The translations under genes were made by a program, and so were the position numbers. Shown here piece after piece: positions 41,884 to 51,017 of a DNA stretch of 64,000 nucleotides. This DNA is from Erysipelotrichaceae bacterium UBA2227 (GTDB lineage: Bacteria > Bacillota_I > Bacilli_A > Erysipelotrichales > Erysipelotrichaceae): the NCBI GenBank assembly GCA_002348095.1, contig DDYT01000033.1:5371-69370 (forward strand), given 5' to 3'. Within the stretch, counting starts at the first letter, position 1. Each line of letters opens with the position of its first letter. The notes beneath the pieces were generated by a model, which searched no databases, had not been told where the DNA came from, and saw only the letters and a list, made by a program, of their open reading frames with translations.

Positions 41884-42690
41884 TTATCCGATAAACAAGA
41901 GGGTGAAGATTCCGATGCACACACAGTAATAGGCAAAATAGTGTAATTTTCGCTTTAAAAGAACGATTTTGAAGAGTTTGATTGCATAGTATGTCACAAC
42001 ACCGCTAATGACCATGGCGATCATATAGGGGATAAAAAGTGACCCGAAGTCCGGATTTGCGAGCATATCCGGAATACCGCCCAAGATGACGACCAGAGCG
42101 ATCGGAATAAACATCAGAAAGGCAAAGCGCATGGAAGTGTCGGTGTCATACCCCTGAATCAAAGAAGCCGCATTGGTCGAGCCGCTGCGCGATACACCGG
42201 GCAGAAGGGCAACGGCTTGAGCCAATCCAGTCAGAAATGCATTTTTAAAGCCAAATTCCTTTGACGTTTTTTTAGGCCGTATCCGTGATGCAATATACAG
42301 TATGAGTGCGGTATATAACAGGAAAGCTCCCGCAAACTTCGGTGAGTTCAAAGAGGCTTCCAAAGTGTCTTTAAACAGAAGACCGATCACAGCGGCCGGT
42401 ATGGTCGCAACGATCAGCTTAAGACCGTATAAGAAATACGGCTGCTTTTGTTTGGTCGGTTTTATGAAATAGCCCAATCCCAAGATGAAGAGATCCTTGA
42501 TATCTTTAAAATAATAGATGATGATGGCAACCAAAGATCCGGCATGCAAAAGGATCTCCAAGGTGGCATCCGTGGTTTGTAAACCGAACAAATGCTTGGC
42601 AATGACCAGATGACCGGAAGATGAAACCGGAATCGGTTCCGTGATGCCCTGGATGATGGCTAGAACGATAAATACAAATAAGTTTTCCAT
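41884..42690 (-). CDS. uppP: Undecaprenyl-diphosphatase
   Basis: This 268-residue membrane enzyme recycles undecaprenyl diphosphate, the lipid carrier for cell-wall precursors, and confers bacitracin tolerance. It has the motifs GITEPIPVSSSGHL and PGVSRSGSTNAA with the catalytic Glu, His and Arg/Ser residues, and about seven to eight hydrophobic helices. AGAGGTAAC precedes the ATG. It begins two bases after the trpS stop, so the T-box upstream of trpS may also influence it. Confidence 0.94.
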   Translation of the reverse strand: MENLFVFIVLAIIQGITEPIPVSSSGHLVIAKHLFGLQTTDATLEILLHAGSLVAIIIYYFKDIKDLFILGLGYFIKPTKQKQPYFLYGLKLIVATIPAAVIGLLFKDTLEASLNSPKFAGAFLLYTALILYIASRIRPKKTSKEFGFKNAFLTGLAQAVALLPGVSRSGSTNAASLIQGYDTDTSMRFAFLMFIPIALVVILGGIPDMLANPDFGSLFIPYMIAMVISGVVTYYAIKLFKIVLLKRKLHYFAYYCVCIGIFTLLFIG

Positions 42691-42692
42691 AG

Positions 42693-43685
42693 TTACCTCT
42701 TAAAGATTTCCAGTCCCACTTTATGCTGAACTTTCTTTAGCTTTCTAGAAGCGATTGCTTGCGCTTTAAGTTTCCCTTCATATAACGTTTTTTCCAATAA
42801 ATCGGTTGACACGATCTCATGATACCGCTTCTGGATAGGCTCGAGCAGTTCAATGATCGCATCCGAAACGACACTCTTAAACTCGCCGTAGTTGAGATGT
42901 CCGACTTCAGGCAATACCGCTTCAACCGTCGTACTTTTGCACGATGCCAGAATCTGCAGAAGATTGGCGATTCCGGGTTGTTCTTTCGGATCAAAATTTA
43001 CTTTCCCGATTGAGTCGGTCACGGCAGAAGCCACTTTTTTGCGAATGACGGCTGGCTCATCGAGCATGTAAATGACACCTTTGTCCTGATGGTCGGACTT
43101 GCTCATTTTTTTCAGCGGATCAGACAGCGACATGATCCGGGCTCCGACTTTCGGAATCAGCGGTTCAGGCACTTTAAACGTAGGTGAATAACGGTTATTG
43201 AATCGTTCGGCGATATCTCTAGCGATTTCAACATGCTGTTTCTGATCATCGCCGACCGGAACATAATCCGGATCATAAATCAGGATATCCGCGGCCATCA
43301 GTGTCGGGTACGTATAGAAACCGACCGTAAGGGCATTTTCACCCTTGGCCATTTTGTCTTTATATTGGGTCATGCGGTTCATTTCACCCAGATAACTGTT
43401 GCATGCCAAAATAAATCCGAGCTGTGCATGTTCCATGACATCGGACTGTAAAAAAATGATCGACCGCTGCGGATCAAGTCCGGATGCCAGATACAGAGCT
43501 ACCGCATCTTTAAGATACTGTCGAAGTTCTTTGGGATCCTGATAGACAGTAATGCAGTGAAGATTGGCGATAAATACGACCATCTCGTATTCGTCCTGAT
43601 AATTGACAAAATTGCGCAGTGCACCAAGATAGTTTCCTAACGTCAGTTCGCCGCTTGGCTTTATGCCGCTTAACATTCGTTTCAT
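42693..43685 (-). CDS. trpS: Tryptophanyl-tRNA synthetase
   Basis: This 330-residue class I synthetase charges tRNA-Trp. GIKPSGELTLGNYLGAL contains the HIGH-like site (TLGN), and MSKSD is the KMSKS-like loop. Two ATG codons follow AGGAGG: 43688 at four bases and 43685 at seven. The second is favoured and gives the family's usual MKRxLSG start. The gene follows a tryptophan T-box leader. Confidence 0.96.
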   Translation of the reverse strand: MKRMLSGIKPSGELTLGNYLGALRNFVNYQDEYEMVVFIANLHCITVYQDPKELRQYLKDAVALYLASGLDPQRSIIFLQSDVMEHAQLGFILACNSYLGEMNRMTQYKDKMAKGENALTVGFYTYPTLMAADILIYDPDYVPVGDDQKQHVEIARDIAERFNNRYSPTFKVPEPLIPKVGARIMSLSDPLKKMSKSDHQDKGVIYMLDEPAVIRKKVASAVTDSIGKVNFDPKEQPGIANLLQILASCKSTTVEAVLPEVGHLNYGEFKSVVSDAIIELLEPIQKRYHEIVSTDLLEKTLYEGKLKAQAIASRKLKKVQHKVGLEIFKR

Positions 43686-43700
43686 CATGTTTCCTCCTGA

Positions 43701-43900
43701 AAATAAAAAAAGCGCCCTGATGAAGGGACGCTGATTGCGCGGTACCACCCAACTTACTCTTACGAGTCGCTTGTGCGGGATAACGGTTTCCGCCGGTGAA
43801 CGACTGACGCCGCTCACAACTCCAAAAGCCCAATTCATACCGCAGCTTGTGACAAATTTCCACCGTCATTGTCTCTCTAGAAGCAAGAATGCGATACTAC
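43701..43900 (-). promoter_or_regulatory. T-box leader, tryptophan specifier
   Basis: Read on the minus strand, a GAGAGA and GGTGGAAAT region leads to specifier TGG (complement of 43830-43832), followed by GCTTTTGGAGT. The T-box GGGTGGTACCGC is the complement of 43739-43750. The terminator has a stem of about seven bp (AGCGTCC with GGGCGCT, one G-U) and seven T, lying just before the trpS ribosome-binding site. Starved tRNA-Trp should antiterminate. Confidence 0.92.
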
Positions 43901-43928
43901 TTCCTTTTTTCTTTGTTATTGACTCTAT

Positions 43929-45290
43929 TTAAGCACTTTTCTTCGGTTTAATCAAGAGTCCGGCACCGATTCCGATCAATGAAATTACAAAATACATATT
44001 GAACTTAGGTGCACTGAAACCGCCGTAAATAACGATCAAAGCACCAAGGACTGCCAGTATTGGAACAATATAGCCGTTTAGGACGGACAGATTGTCTTCT
44101 TTGGCTTTCTTAATAACGCCAACGTACAGCATGACATAAAACACATAAGTCAGTACGATCGGCAGTCCGTCGATTTCCAAACCTTCAAACATGGTCAGAC
44201 CATACTGAACGACACCGCTGGTACTTAAGAAGTGCAAAACCAGCCAGATGAGGCTTATAAAGAAGGTAGCCAATGCAGAGGCCAGTGGGATATCAAATCT
44301 CTTATTCAATACGGCTAATTGCTTATGGAAAGGCAGTTCTTCACGTAGTGCCAGGGCATAGGGCAATCGGATATAGCCCAGGATCAGGCCGTTGAAAGTT
44401 CCCAGAATCGATATGACGACAAATACGTATATGATTTTCGGCCCCCAAGCGCCGAAGAACATCGTCGCTGCCTGACCAACCGCTGCGTTTCCAAGTTCCA
44501 TCACGGTGTCTGCACCAAGGACGGAAGTCAAGCCGATGGTGTATGCCAAATAAACGACCATGATCAGCACCGGCGCAAAGGTAAGAGCTAAAGGAAGATT
44601 GCGTTTGGGATTTTTGATTTCATGTGCCACAGAAGGGGCGACGAGCCAGCCGTCATACGCAAAGGCAATCGATATCAAAGCGACAAATAATCCGCTCATC
44701 GCTCCACCGGTCGATGCAGCTTGCACTGCGACCACCGGATCCCCCAAGATCAAGCCGAACAAGGCGAGTACGACCAATGCCGATACCTTGGCTACCAGAG
44801 CAAAGGATTGGAATTTACCGGCCGATTTGGTAGCGAAACTGTTGAAAACGAAGAATACGACCATCAGCCCGACGGTCAGTACCCATGAGAAAACGGTAAA
44901 CTCCCCGGATGAAAACGGTCCGGGTGCGCCAAAGAGTACCAGGATGTAACTTGCGGCCACCCAGGCGATGATGGCAACCAGAGCCGGATAATAAAACATG
45001 ACCTGAAACCAGCCCGCCAGATATCCGAGGGTTTTCCCCCAGGCCAGCTCACTGTACGTGATGATTCCGCCGATCATATCTTCTTTTTTGGCGTACTGAG
45101 CAATGGTCAATCCGCCAAAGATGATGCCGACGGCTCCAAGTATCCATCCCAAAGAACTAAGCAAGACATTTCCTTCGACCGCACGCAGAATATCGTCGGT
45201 TTTAAAGAAAATGCCGGATCCGATGACGATGCCCGCAATCATCGCAACTGTAGTCAAAAGACCAAACTTCCGTTGTTGTTGTGAGTCCAT
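43929..45290 (-). CDS. APC-family amino acid permease
   Basis: This 453-residue protein has about twelve transmembrane helices and the APC start MIAGIVIGSGIFF with the SGI substrate motif. It resembles LAT/YfnA-type exchangers for neutral amino acids. It lies upstream of the trpS T-box on the same strand but has its own promoter and ribosome-binding site, so tryptophan control of it is not shown. The substrate is unknown. Confidence 0.9.
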   Translation of the reverse strand: MDSQQQRKFGLLTTVAMIAGIVIGSGIFFKTDDILRAVEGNVLLSSLGWILGAVGIIFGGLTIAQYAKKEDMIGGIITYSELAWGKTLGYLAGWFQVMFYYPALVAIIAWVAASYILVLFGAPGPFSSGEFTVFSWVLTVGLMVVFFVFNSFATKSAGKFQSFALVAKVSALVVLALFGLILGDPVVAVQAASTGGAMSGLFVALISIAFAYDGWLVAPSVAHEIKNPKRNLPLALTFAPVLIMVVYLAYTIGLTSVLGADTVMELGNAAVGQAATMFFGAWGPKIIYVFVVISILGTFNGLILGYIRLPYALALREELPFHKQLAVLNKRFDIPLASALATFFISLIWLVLHFLSTSGVVQYGLTMFEGLEIDGLPIVLTYVFYVMLYVGVIKKAKEDNLSVLNGYIVPILAVLGALIVIYGGFSAPKFNMYFVISLIGIGAGLLIKPKKSA

Positions 45291-45301
45291 GAATTTCTCC
45301 C

Positions 45302-45321
45302 TTTTGAAATTGTTTTCAAAA
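45302..45321. promoter_or_regulatory. Palindrome in the leader of the permease gene
   Basis: TTTTGAAATTGTTTTCAAAA has eight-base perfect arms. It lies between the -10 box and ribosome-binding site of the minus-strand permease gene, a suitable place for an operator. It does not match the CodY consensus. Confidence 0.4.
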
Positions 45322-45339
45322 CATGAAAACTTACTGAAA

Positions 45340-45369
45340 ATAATAAAGTGTAAACGCTATTTTTGTCAA
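45340..45369 (-). promoter_or_regulatory. Promoter of the APC permease
   Basis: On the minus strand TTGACA (complement of 45364-45369) and TATTAT (complement of 45340-45345) have an 18-base spacer. Confidence 0.75.
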
Positions 45370-45429
45370 GTAGTATCTTTTATTCTTAGGATTTATCGTA
45401 TATAATAGGAGGACAAGGAGGTTTAAAGC

Positions 45430-45861
45430 ATGATCGTTGTCTACACATCTCCTGGCTGTGCTTCCTGCCGTAAAGTTAAACAGTGGCTAAAAGACCGCAA
45501 TCTTAAGTTCATCGAAAAAAATATATTTACCACCTTACTGAATGAGAGCGAGATCAAGCATCTGCTGATGCGCTCGGAGAACGGTACGGAAGATATTATC
45601 TCGAAACGTTCGAAAGTCATTCAAGAACTGAAAATCGATTTAGATGAACTGTCGATGAGTGCTTTGGTCAAGTTTATCCAGAACAACCCATCGGTTCTCA
45701 AACGTCCGATTATCCTGAATGAACGGAGCTTCTTGGTCGGTTACGACGAAGAGGAGATTGGTGCATTCGTACCGCCGGAACTGCGCAATATTGCCAAAGC
45801 CAATTGCAGTCCGAGCTGTCCGAATTTCTGCACGTGCGGAGAAGTCCGTCAAGAGAATTAA
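45430..45861 (+). CDS. spx: Spx/ArsC-family regulator with Cys-rich C terminus
   Basis: This 143-residue member of the Spx/arsenate-reductase family has the redox switch C10-x-x-C13 and conserved G52 and R92. Spx binds the RNA polymerase alpha C-terminal domain and redirects transcription under thiol stress. It exceeds the usual length of about 131. The end is unusual: NCSPSCPNFCTCGE adds C126, C130, C134 and C136 in a C-x3-C-x3-C-x-C layout, a possible metal site. AAGGAGG precedes the ATG, and TATAAT at 45401-45406 marks the promoter. A stress-regulator role is inferred from the family. Confidence 0.85.
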   Translation: MIVVYTSPGCASCRKVKQWLKDRNLKFIEKNIFTTLLNESEIKHLLMRSENGTEDIISKRSKVIQELKIDLDELSMSALVKFIQNNPSVLKRPIILNERSFLVGYDEEEIGAFVPPELRNIAKANCSPSCPNFCTCGEVRQEN

Positions 45862-45862
45862 G

Positions 45863-45888
45863 GCTATGATGTTTCATAGCTTTTTTTT
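45863..45888 (+). terminator. Rho-independent terminator after spx
   Basis: A 7-bp stem (45863-45869 with 45874-45880) with a four-base loop is followed by eight T. Confidence 0.85.
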
Positions 45889-45920
45889 ATTGTGATATAA
45901 TAGACTCGTTGAGGTAAAAT

Positions 45921-47063
45921 ATGAGAATTTTGGTCGGACTATCCGGCGGTGTCGATTCGGCAGTCGCCGCTTACATTTTGAAAAAACAGGGACATGATGT
46001 GACCTGTGCTTTTATGCGCAATTGGGATGCTTATGCCAACAATGATATCCTGGGCAACCCTGCCGGCGGACTTGATGATGTGTGTCCTCAGGAAGAAGAT
46101 TATCTTGATGCGAAAAAGGTAGCAGATAAACTCGGACTGCCTTTGCTGCGTGTTGATTTTGTCAAGGAGTACTGGGATGATGTGTTTTCGGTGTTTCTTG
46201 AAGAAACGAAAAAAGGACGGACACCTAATCCAGACATATTATGCAATCGCCATATTAAGTTCAATGCGTTTTTTAACTATGCGAAACATCTGGGGTTTGA
46301 TTGGGTTGCGACCGGTCATTATGCCCGTGTCGTTCATAAAGAAGGCAAAGACTCGATCCTGCTCAGAGGTCTCGATGCCAACAAGGATCAGACATATTTT
46401 CTTGTACAGGTTCCTCAACAGGCATTGAATCATACATTGTTTCCGGTTGGTGAACTGAATAAAACCGAAGTACGGAAAATTGCACTTGAGTTGGATCTTG
46501 CAGTGGCTCAGAAGAAAGACTCGACCGGGATCTGCTTTATCGGAGAGCGTCATTTCCGTGAGTTTCTGCATAATTACATTCCGAAAACCCCGGGAATGAT
46601 CATGGATGTCGATTCAAGGAAAGTCCTTGGTGAACATCACGGCGTAATGTTTTATACGATCGGACAACGCAAAGGCTTAGGTGTCGGCGGTGTTGAAGGT
46701 CCTTGGTTTGTGGTACATAAACAGTTGGATACCAATACACTTTATGTAGCTGCCAAAGAAGATAACGAATGGCTCAAGAGCGATGAATGTCATGTGTCGC
46801 GGATCAACTGGTTTGGGCCGTTGCCTGATCAGAAGCTGAAGTGCACTGCGAAGTTTCGCTACCGTCAGAAAGATCATCCGGTCACACTGCACGTTGAAAA
46901 TGAGAAGATCATCGTCTGTTACGATGTTCCGATCGCTTCGGTCACTGTGGGGCAGGAAGCAGTGTTTTATCAAGGGGATGTCTGTTTGGGTGGCGGAGTC
47001 ATTGATGAAACATTTTATCAGGGAGTTACCATGAGTGAAAGAATTGCAAGGGGGAAACCATGA
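45921..47063 (+). CDS. mnmA: tRNA-specific 2-thiouridylase
   Basis: It makes the 2-thio group of wobble uridine in Glu, Lys and Gln tRNAs. This 380-residue protein has the PP-loop GLSGGVDSAVAAY, CNRHIKF and DSTGICFIGER with the catalytic cysteines. An extended -10 TGA TATAAT at 45893-45901 and GAGGTAAAAT give the start. It is the first gene of a unit with the protease and helicase that overlap it at the 3' end. Confidence 0.96.
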   Translation: MRILVGLSGGVDSAVAAYILKKQGHDVTCAFMRNWDAYANNDILGNPAGGLDDVCPQEEDYLDAKKVADKLGLPLLRVDFVKEYWDDVFSVFLEETKKGRTPNPDILCNRHIKFNAFFNYAKHLGFDWVATGHYARVVHKEGKDSILLRGLDANKDQTYFLVQVPQQALNHTLFPVGELNKTEVRKIALELDLAVAQKKDSTGICFIGERHFREFLHNYIPKTPGMIMDVDSRKVLGEHHGVMFYTIGQRKGLGVGGVEGPWFVVHKQLDTNTLYVAAKEDNEWLKSDECHVSRINWFGPLPDQKLKCTAKFRYRQKDHPVTLHVENEKIIVCYDVPIASVTVGQEAVFYQGDVCLGGGVIDETFYQGVTMSERIARGKP

Positions 47064-47791
47064 TCAGAAGAAATGCCCGGCTGGATCAGCCATTGCCGAT
47101 GTCACGGTTGCGTGTTTATCTGCTTGTTTTGAACTATTTTATCGGATACCTGTTTGTTTATCCTTTTATCGGCGTCATGATTTCCTATCTTCTAACCGGT
47201 AAATCCGATGCCATGACTGCGGAAGCGGCAGTCGGGATTTATGTCTTTTTAATACTGGTGTCCGTATTGATTGCCTGGCCGATTTTTCAGGAATCTTTTC
47301 GTATGGCGAAAAACCGTTGGTGGAGTCATCTGAAGAAACTGCCGGTAAATTATCTTCTGATGTTTGGCTCATTGATTGCGGTCAATATTTCAATCAAAGC
47401 ACTGACCGGAATCGAGACGAGTGCAAATCAGGAGTTGGTTTTTGAAAGTTTCAAACAGTCTCCGGGACTGATTGTTTTTGCAGCCGTGATCATGGCACCG
47501 ATCGTTGAGGAACTTGTCTTTCGCGGCGGACTGTACCGTGCGTTACGCAACCGCTATTCATTCAAACGGGCTGCGCTGATCAGTATGTTCACCTTTGGGT
47601 TTATCCATGTATTTGCTTCACTTTTATCCGGAAATTTTTCTGATTTATGGAATATTTTCACCTATATGGCGATGGGTTTCTTTTTTGTCAAGATTTATGA
47701 AGAGACCGGCTCGGTGTTTCCGGCAATCTTTTTGCATCTGATCAATAATGCGATCGCATTGAGCATCATGTGGCTAGGGACGATGCTATGA
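47060..47791 (+). CDS. CPBP-family intramembrane metalloprotease
   Basis: This 243-residue protein has several membrane helices and the CAAX-protease/bacteriocin-processing motif EELVFRG (47501-47525 region), with later His residues in GFIHVFA and HLINNAI that serve as metal ligands. Such proteins process prenylated peptides or bacteriocins, or cleave membrane regulators. It overlaps mnmA and recD2 by four bases each. Confidence 0.88.
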   Translation: MIRRNARLDQPLPMSRLRVYLLVLNYFIGYLFVYPFIGVMISYLLTGKSDAMTAEAAVGIYVFLILVSVLIAWPIFQESFRMAKNRWWSHLKKLPVNYLLMFGSLIAVNISIKALTGIETSANQELVFESFKQSPGLIVFAAVIMAPIVEELVFRGGLYRALRNRYSFKRAALISMFTFGFIHVFASLLSGNFSDLWNIFTYMAMGFFFVKIYEETGSVFPAIFLHLINNAIALSIMWLGTML

Positions 47792-49959
47792 GCGAAACGG
47801 CCATTATCACCGGAAAAATCCGCCAAGTGCTCTTTCGCAGTGAAAGCAACTCGTTTACCGTATTGCGTTTTCGTTTGTATGAACTGACTGAGAAGGATAT
47901 CTTTGTTACGGGGTATTTACCGCAACTGCCCAAGGATATCCTTTTTGAGTTTACCGGTTCCTACATCGATCATCCCAAATACGGTATGCAGTTTTCAATA
48001 CAGAGTTACCGCCGGCTGTTACCTTCGGATAAAGACTCGATCGTCCGTTATTTGTCTTCACCGCTGTTTCCCGGGGTGGGCAGGGTTTTGGCTCAGCGCA
48101 TCGTTGACACATATGGCGAGGATGTGCTGATGATGATCCGCAATGATCCTGAAATCAGCCTGGAAGTTTCCGGTATGAACCCCAAAAAGCGGGAAGTCAT
48201 CATCCAGGGGGTTTGTACACAGGACAATCTGGAAGAAGCTGTCCGTTTCTTTACGACTCATGGACTTGGCATTCGCAATATCATGAAAATCGATCAGATT
48301 TATGGTGAGAAAGCATTGGATCTGATTCGGGAAAATCCCTATCGGCTGATCGATGAAGTCGATGGCATCGGATTTGCGATTGCCGACAAACTGGCTCTTT
48401 CGATGGGGTTCGATGCAGAACATCCTTTGCGTAAAGAAGCTGCCATCGTCTCTGTTATCATGGATACCTGCATGTCCAGCGGCGATTCCTATACAGATAT
48501 GGAAACGCTGGCGTATCGATGCACGCGGAATTTCGGAGAGTGGCTCTTTGACATAGAAGAAATTATTTCTCGGCTGATTGAAAAGGGCAAAGTCGTTGAA
48601 GAAGAAGGCAGGCTCTACCATCATTCGCAATTTAAAGCTGAAGTTGATATTGCACATTTCTTTGAGACTTTTCCGCTGCGCACTTTTGATCACAGCGATC
48701 GGGATGTCGAAGAGTTGCTCAGTGATTTTGAAACGCGCATCGGCATCGAGTATGATGATATTCAGCGTCAGGCGGTCTTAAGCTTTTTTACGGAAGATGT
48801 CATGATTTTGACCGGCGGACCGGGAACCGGAAAGACGACCATCGTTCAAGGCATCATTGATGTATGTAAAAAACGCTATCCGAGTTACGAAATCATATGT
48901 TGCGCTCCCACCGGAAAGGCTGCCAAGCGTATGAAAGAAGTTACCGGAAACTTTGCGACGACCATCCACGCTTTATTGAAATGGAATCTGGAAACCAATA
49001 CCTTTGGCAAAAATGTATCCGATCCGCTGATGGCGGATGTACTGATCATCGATGAGTTCTCTATGGTCGATGCCTGGCTGATGGCACAGTTGGCTTTGGC
49101 GAGCGGTTATGTTCGCAAGATTCTGTTTATCGGGGATGAAGATCAGCTTCCTTCTGTGGCCTGTGGCAGTGTCTTGCGCGATATGATTGCTTCCAAACGT
49201 TTTTTAACGGTGAGATTGCAACACATTTACCGTCAAAAGGAGGGTTCTGATGTCATATCCCTGGCCCATCAGGTCAAAGAGGGATATTTCGATGAGTCCA
49301 TGTGTAAAAATGATGTGCGCTTTTTCCATGCGAAGCCATATGATGTCAAAGATCTGATTTTGCGGATCGTTGAAGAAGCTATGCTGAAGGGGTATCGTAT
49401 CCAGGATATCCAGGTGCTTGCCGCAAAATACAGCGGTCCTGCGGGGATCGATGCCCTGAATCACGCCTTACAGAAACTGTGCAATCCACCTTCGGACAAA
49501 AAACGCGAATTACAGGTCGGATACCGTCTGTATCGTGAGGGCGATAAGATTTTACAGCTTAAAAATCAGCCGAGCGATGATGTTTATAACGGGGATATCG
49601 GTATCCTGGTTGAAATCATTTATGCATCAGAAGATGAAAACAATCAAAACCGCATGATCGTTGATTTCGATGGGATCATCGTCGAATACTCGCCGGAGTG
49701 GTTCATCAATATTACCCACGCCTACTGTATCAGCGTTCACAAAGCGCAGGGAAGCGAATATCCGATCGTGATCATGGCGGCCATCCTTGAGTACGGTCAA
49801 ATGTTACAACGCCGTCTGATGTATACCGGGATCACCCGGGCGAGCCGTTCGCTGATTTTGGTCGGACAAAAAACCGCTTTTGAAAAAGCGGTTTCGACGG
49901 TCGATAAAGACACAAGGCGGACCTATTTAAAGTGGCGGCTGATCGAAGTGCTTACTTAG
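47788..49959 (+). CDS. recD2: RecD2-type ATP-dependent DNA helicase
   Basis: This 723-residue SF1B 5'-3' helicase is not part of RecBCD. Helix-hairpin-helix-like segments (about 85-200) precede Walker A GGPGTGKTT, the DEFSMVD Walker B and GDEDQLPSV motif III, with YCISVHKAQGSEYP and RRLMYTGITRA near the C terminus. It acts in repair and replication fork processing. The ATG at 47788 sits in the last codons of the protease gene. The 3' end of its coding sequence carries a terminator for the opposite-strand gene. Confidence 0.95.
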   Translation: MSETAIITGKIRQVLFRSESNSFTVLRFRLYELTEKDIFVTGYLPQLPKDILFEFTGSYIDHPKYGMQFSIQSYRRLLPSDKDSIVRYLSSPLFPGVGRVLAQRIVDTYGEDVLMMIRNDPEISLEVSGMNPKKREVIIQGVCTQDNLEEAVRFFTTHGLGIRNIMKIDQIYGEKALDLIRENPYRLIDEVDGIGFAIADKLALSMGFDAEHPLRKEAAIVSVIMDTCMSSGDSYTDMETLAYRCTRNFGEWLFDIEEIISRLIEKGKVVEEEGRLYHHSQFKAEVDIAHFFETFPLRTFDHSDRDVEELLSDFETRIGIEYDDIQRQAVLSFFTEDVMILTGGPGTGKTTIVQGIIDVCKKRYPSYEIICCAPTGKAAKRMKEVTGNFATTIHALLKWNLETNTFGKNVSDPLMADVLIIDEFSMVDAWLMAQLALASGYVRKILFIGDEDQLPSVACGSVLRDMIASKRFLTVRLQHIYRQKEGSDVISLAHQVKEGYFDESMCKNDVRFFHAKPYDVKDLILRIVEEAMLKGYRIQDIQVLAAKYSGPAGIDALNHALQKLCNPPSDKKRELQVGYRLYREGDKILQLKNQPSDDVYNGDIGILVEIIYASEDENNQNRMIVDFDGIIVEYSPEWFINITHAYCISVHKAQGSEYPIVIMAAILEYGQMLQRRLMYTGITRASRSLILVGQKTAFEKAVSTVDKDTRRTYLKWRLIEVLT
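49868..49894 (-). terminator. Minus-strand terminator inside recD2
   Basis: A perfect 10-bp inverted repeat (49871-49880 with 49885-49894) with a four-base loop, read on the minus strand, ends in a run of six T. It lies just beyond the C39-like gene's stop, entirely within recD2 coding DNA. Confidence 0.75.
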
Positions 49960-50701
49960 CTTTGGGATAAATCACGACGGCCTGATTGTACCATTGCAAT
50001 ATCGAGGCTAACAGCGCATCAGCTTCATAATAGCGATTGAATCCTTTTGGGGTGCCGTCGGTGTAGGCAGCGCCCCAATTATTGGGATCATAGACTTCGA
50101 AATACGTCTTATTATCGACGATGACATATCCCTTCAGAACAAAATAGTGGCCGGTGACATAATCATAAAAACGATTGGTACGCTGGTTTTCGTTCGTATT
50201 ACGGGGAATGATGTCCATGTTGTTATTGATGATCGCGATATTACCGGCATCAATAATAAACATCAGGTCATATTTGTCTTCGATCGTTTTCATCTGATAC
50301 ACGATTTTGTACTTTTCCAGCGATCCGTTGATATCTTCGCCATACCACCAGCCCCCCAACGGTCGAAAGTCCTTGCGGATATCTTCGCCGGTCAATGAAA
50401 AACTCTTGTCGACCCATCGGCCGACCATCTGAATCGAAGTAGGACCGCAATTGTTTCCGGAATGAATGCCGGTGTCCCCCTGATCATAAAACCAGAGATA
50501 ATCACGGTCATTGCTTTTATATACCGATATATTCTTGCCTAATCCCCATGTCTCTACGTTTGCATAAAGATTTTTCTGATGCTCAGTAGGGTCGATGATG
50601 CCATCCGGCGTTTTGTCATTTGACAGCAAACGGAAACTGAACCCAATCGTTACCAGGGTAAGTAAGAGCAAACCTATGAGCCAATATCGACGTCTGTTCA
50701 T
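49952..50701 (-). CDS. Membrane-anchored C39-like cysteine protease
   Basis: This 249-residue protein has an N-terminal transmembrane/signal helix (7-23). The papain-like triad is C85 (NNCGPTS), H185 (GHYFVLKGY) and D205 (VYDPNNWG), as in C39-like peptidases. The domain faces outside. No bacteriocin or ABC exporter fusion is present, so cell-wall or peptide processing is possible. Its stop overlaps recD2's by eight bases on the opposite strand. GAGGTTGAT precedes the ATG. Confidence 0.8.
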   Translation of the reverse strand: MNRRRYWLIGLLLLTLVTIGFSFRLLSNDKTPDGIIDPTEHQKNLYANVETWGLGKNISVYKSNDRDYLWFYDQGDTGIHSGNNCGPTSIQMVGRWVDKSFSLTGEDIRKDFRPLGGWWYGEDINGSLEKYKIVYQMKTIEDKYDLMFIIDAGNIAIINNNMDIIPRNTNENQRTNRFYDYVTGHYFVLKGYVIVDNKTYFEVYDPNNWGAAYTDGTPKGFNRYYEADALLASILQWYNQAVVIYPKAK

Positions 50702-50754
50702 ATCAACCTCACCTTTTCTGGTTCTATTCTATCATAAAACTGATTTTGTTGTTG

Positions 50755-50783
50755 TTGAACGATTGTACAGGGTATGCTATAAT
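50755..50783 (+). promoter_or_regulatory. Promoter of the alaS T-box transcript
   Basis: TTGAAC (50755-50760) and an extended -10 TGC TATAAT (50775-50783) have a 17-base spacer. Confidence 0.85.
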
Positions 50784-50789
50784 TCGTCT

Positions 50790-51000
50790 GTAAATCGCTG
50801 ATGAAGCCGAGTAATCTCAATCAAGCCTGCAGAGAGGAAACGGATGGTGCAAGTTTCCGGTATTGACAGATGAAGCTACTTCGAAGAGGAATTAAAATTT
50901 CCCGTCCACGTCACGTTACGACATAAGAGGTGCACGCTTTGGCGTGAATCAGGATGGTACCGCGATACTTTCGTTCCTGTAGTTTGGGAACTTTTTTTTA
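50790..51000 (+). promoter_or_regulatory. T-box leader, alanine specifier
   Basis: The specifier region reads GAAGCTACT with GCT (Ala) at 50875-50877. AGAGAGG precedes it. The T-box AGGATGGTACCGCG is at 50951-50964, with the TGGT bulge. The terminator has only a five-pair stem I can see (50973-50977 with 50987-50991), but eight T follow, so read-through control may rely on additional pairing. Confidence 0.88.
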
Positions 51001-51017
51001 TGAAAAGGAGAAACATG

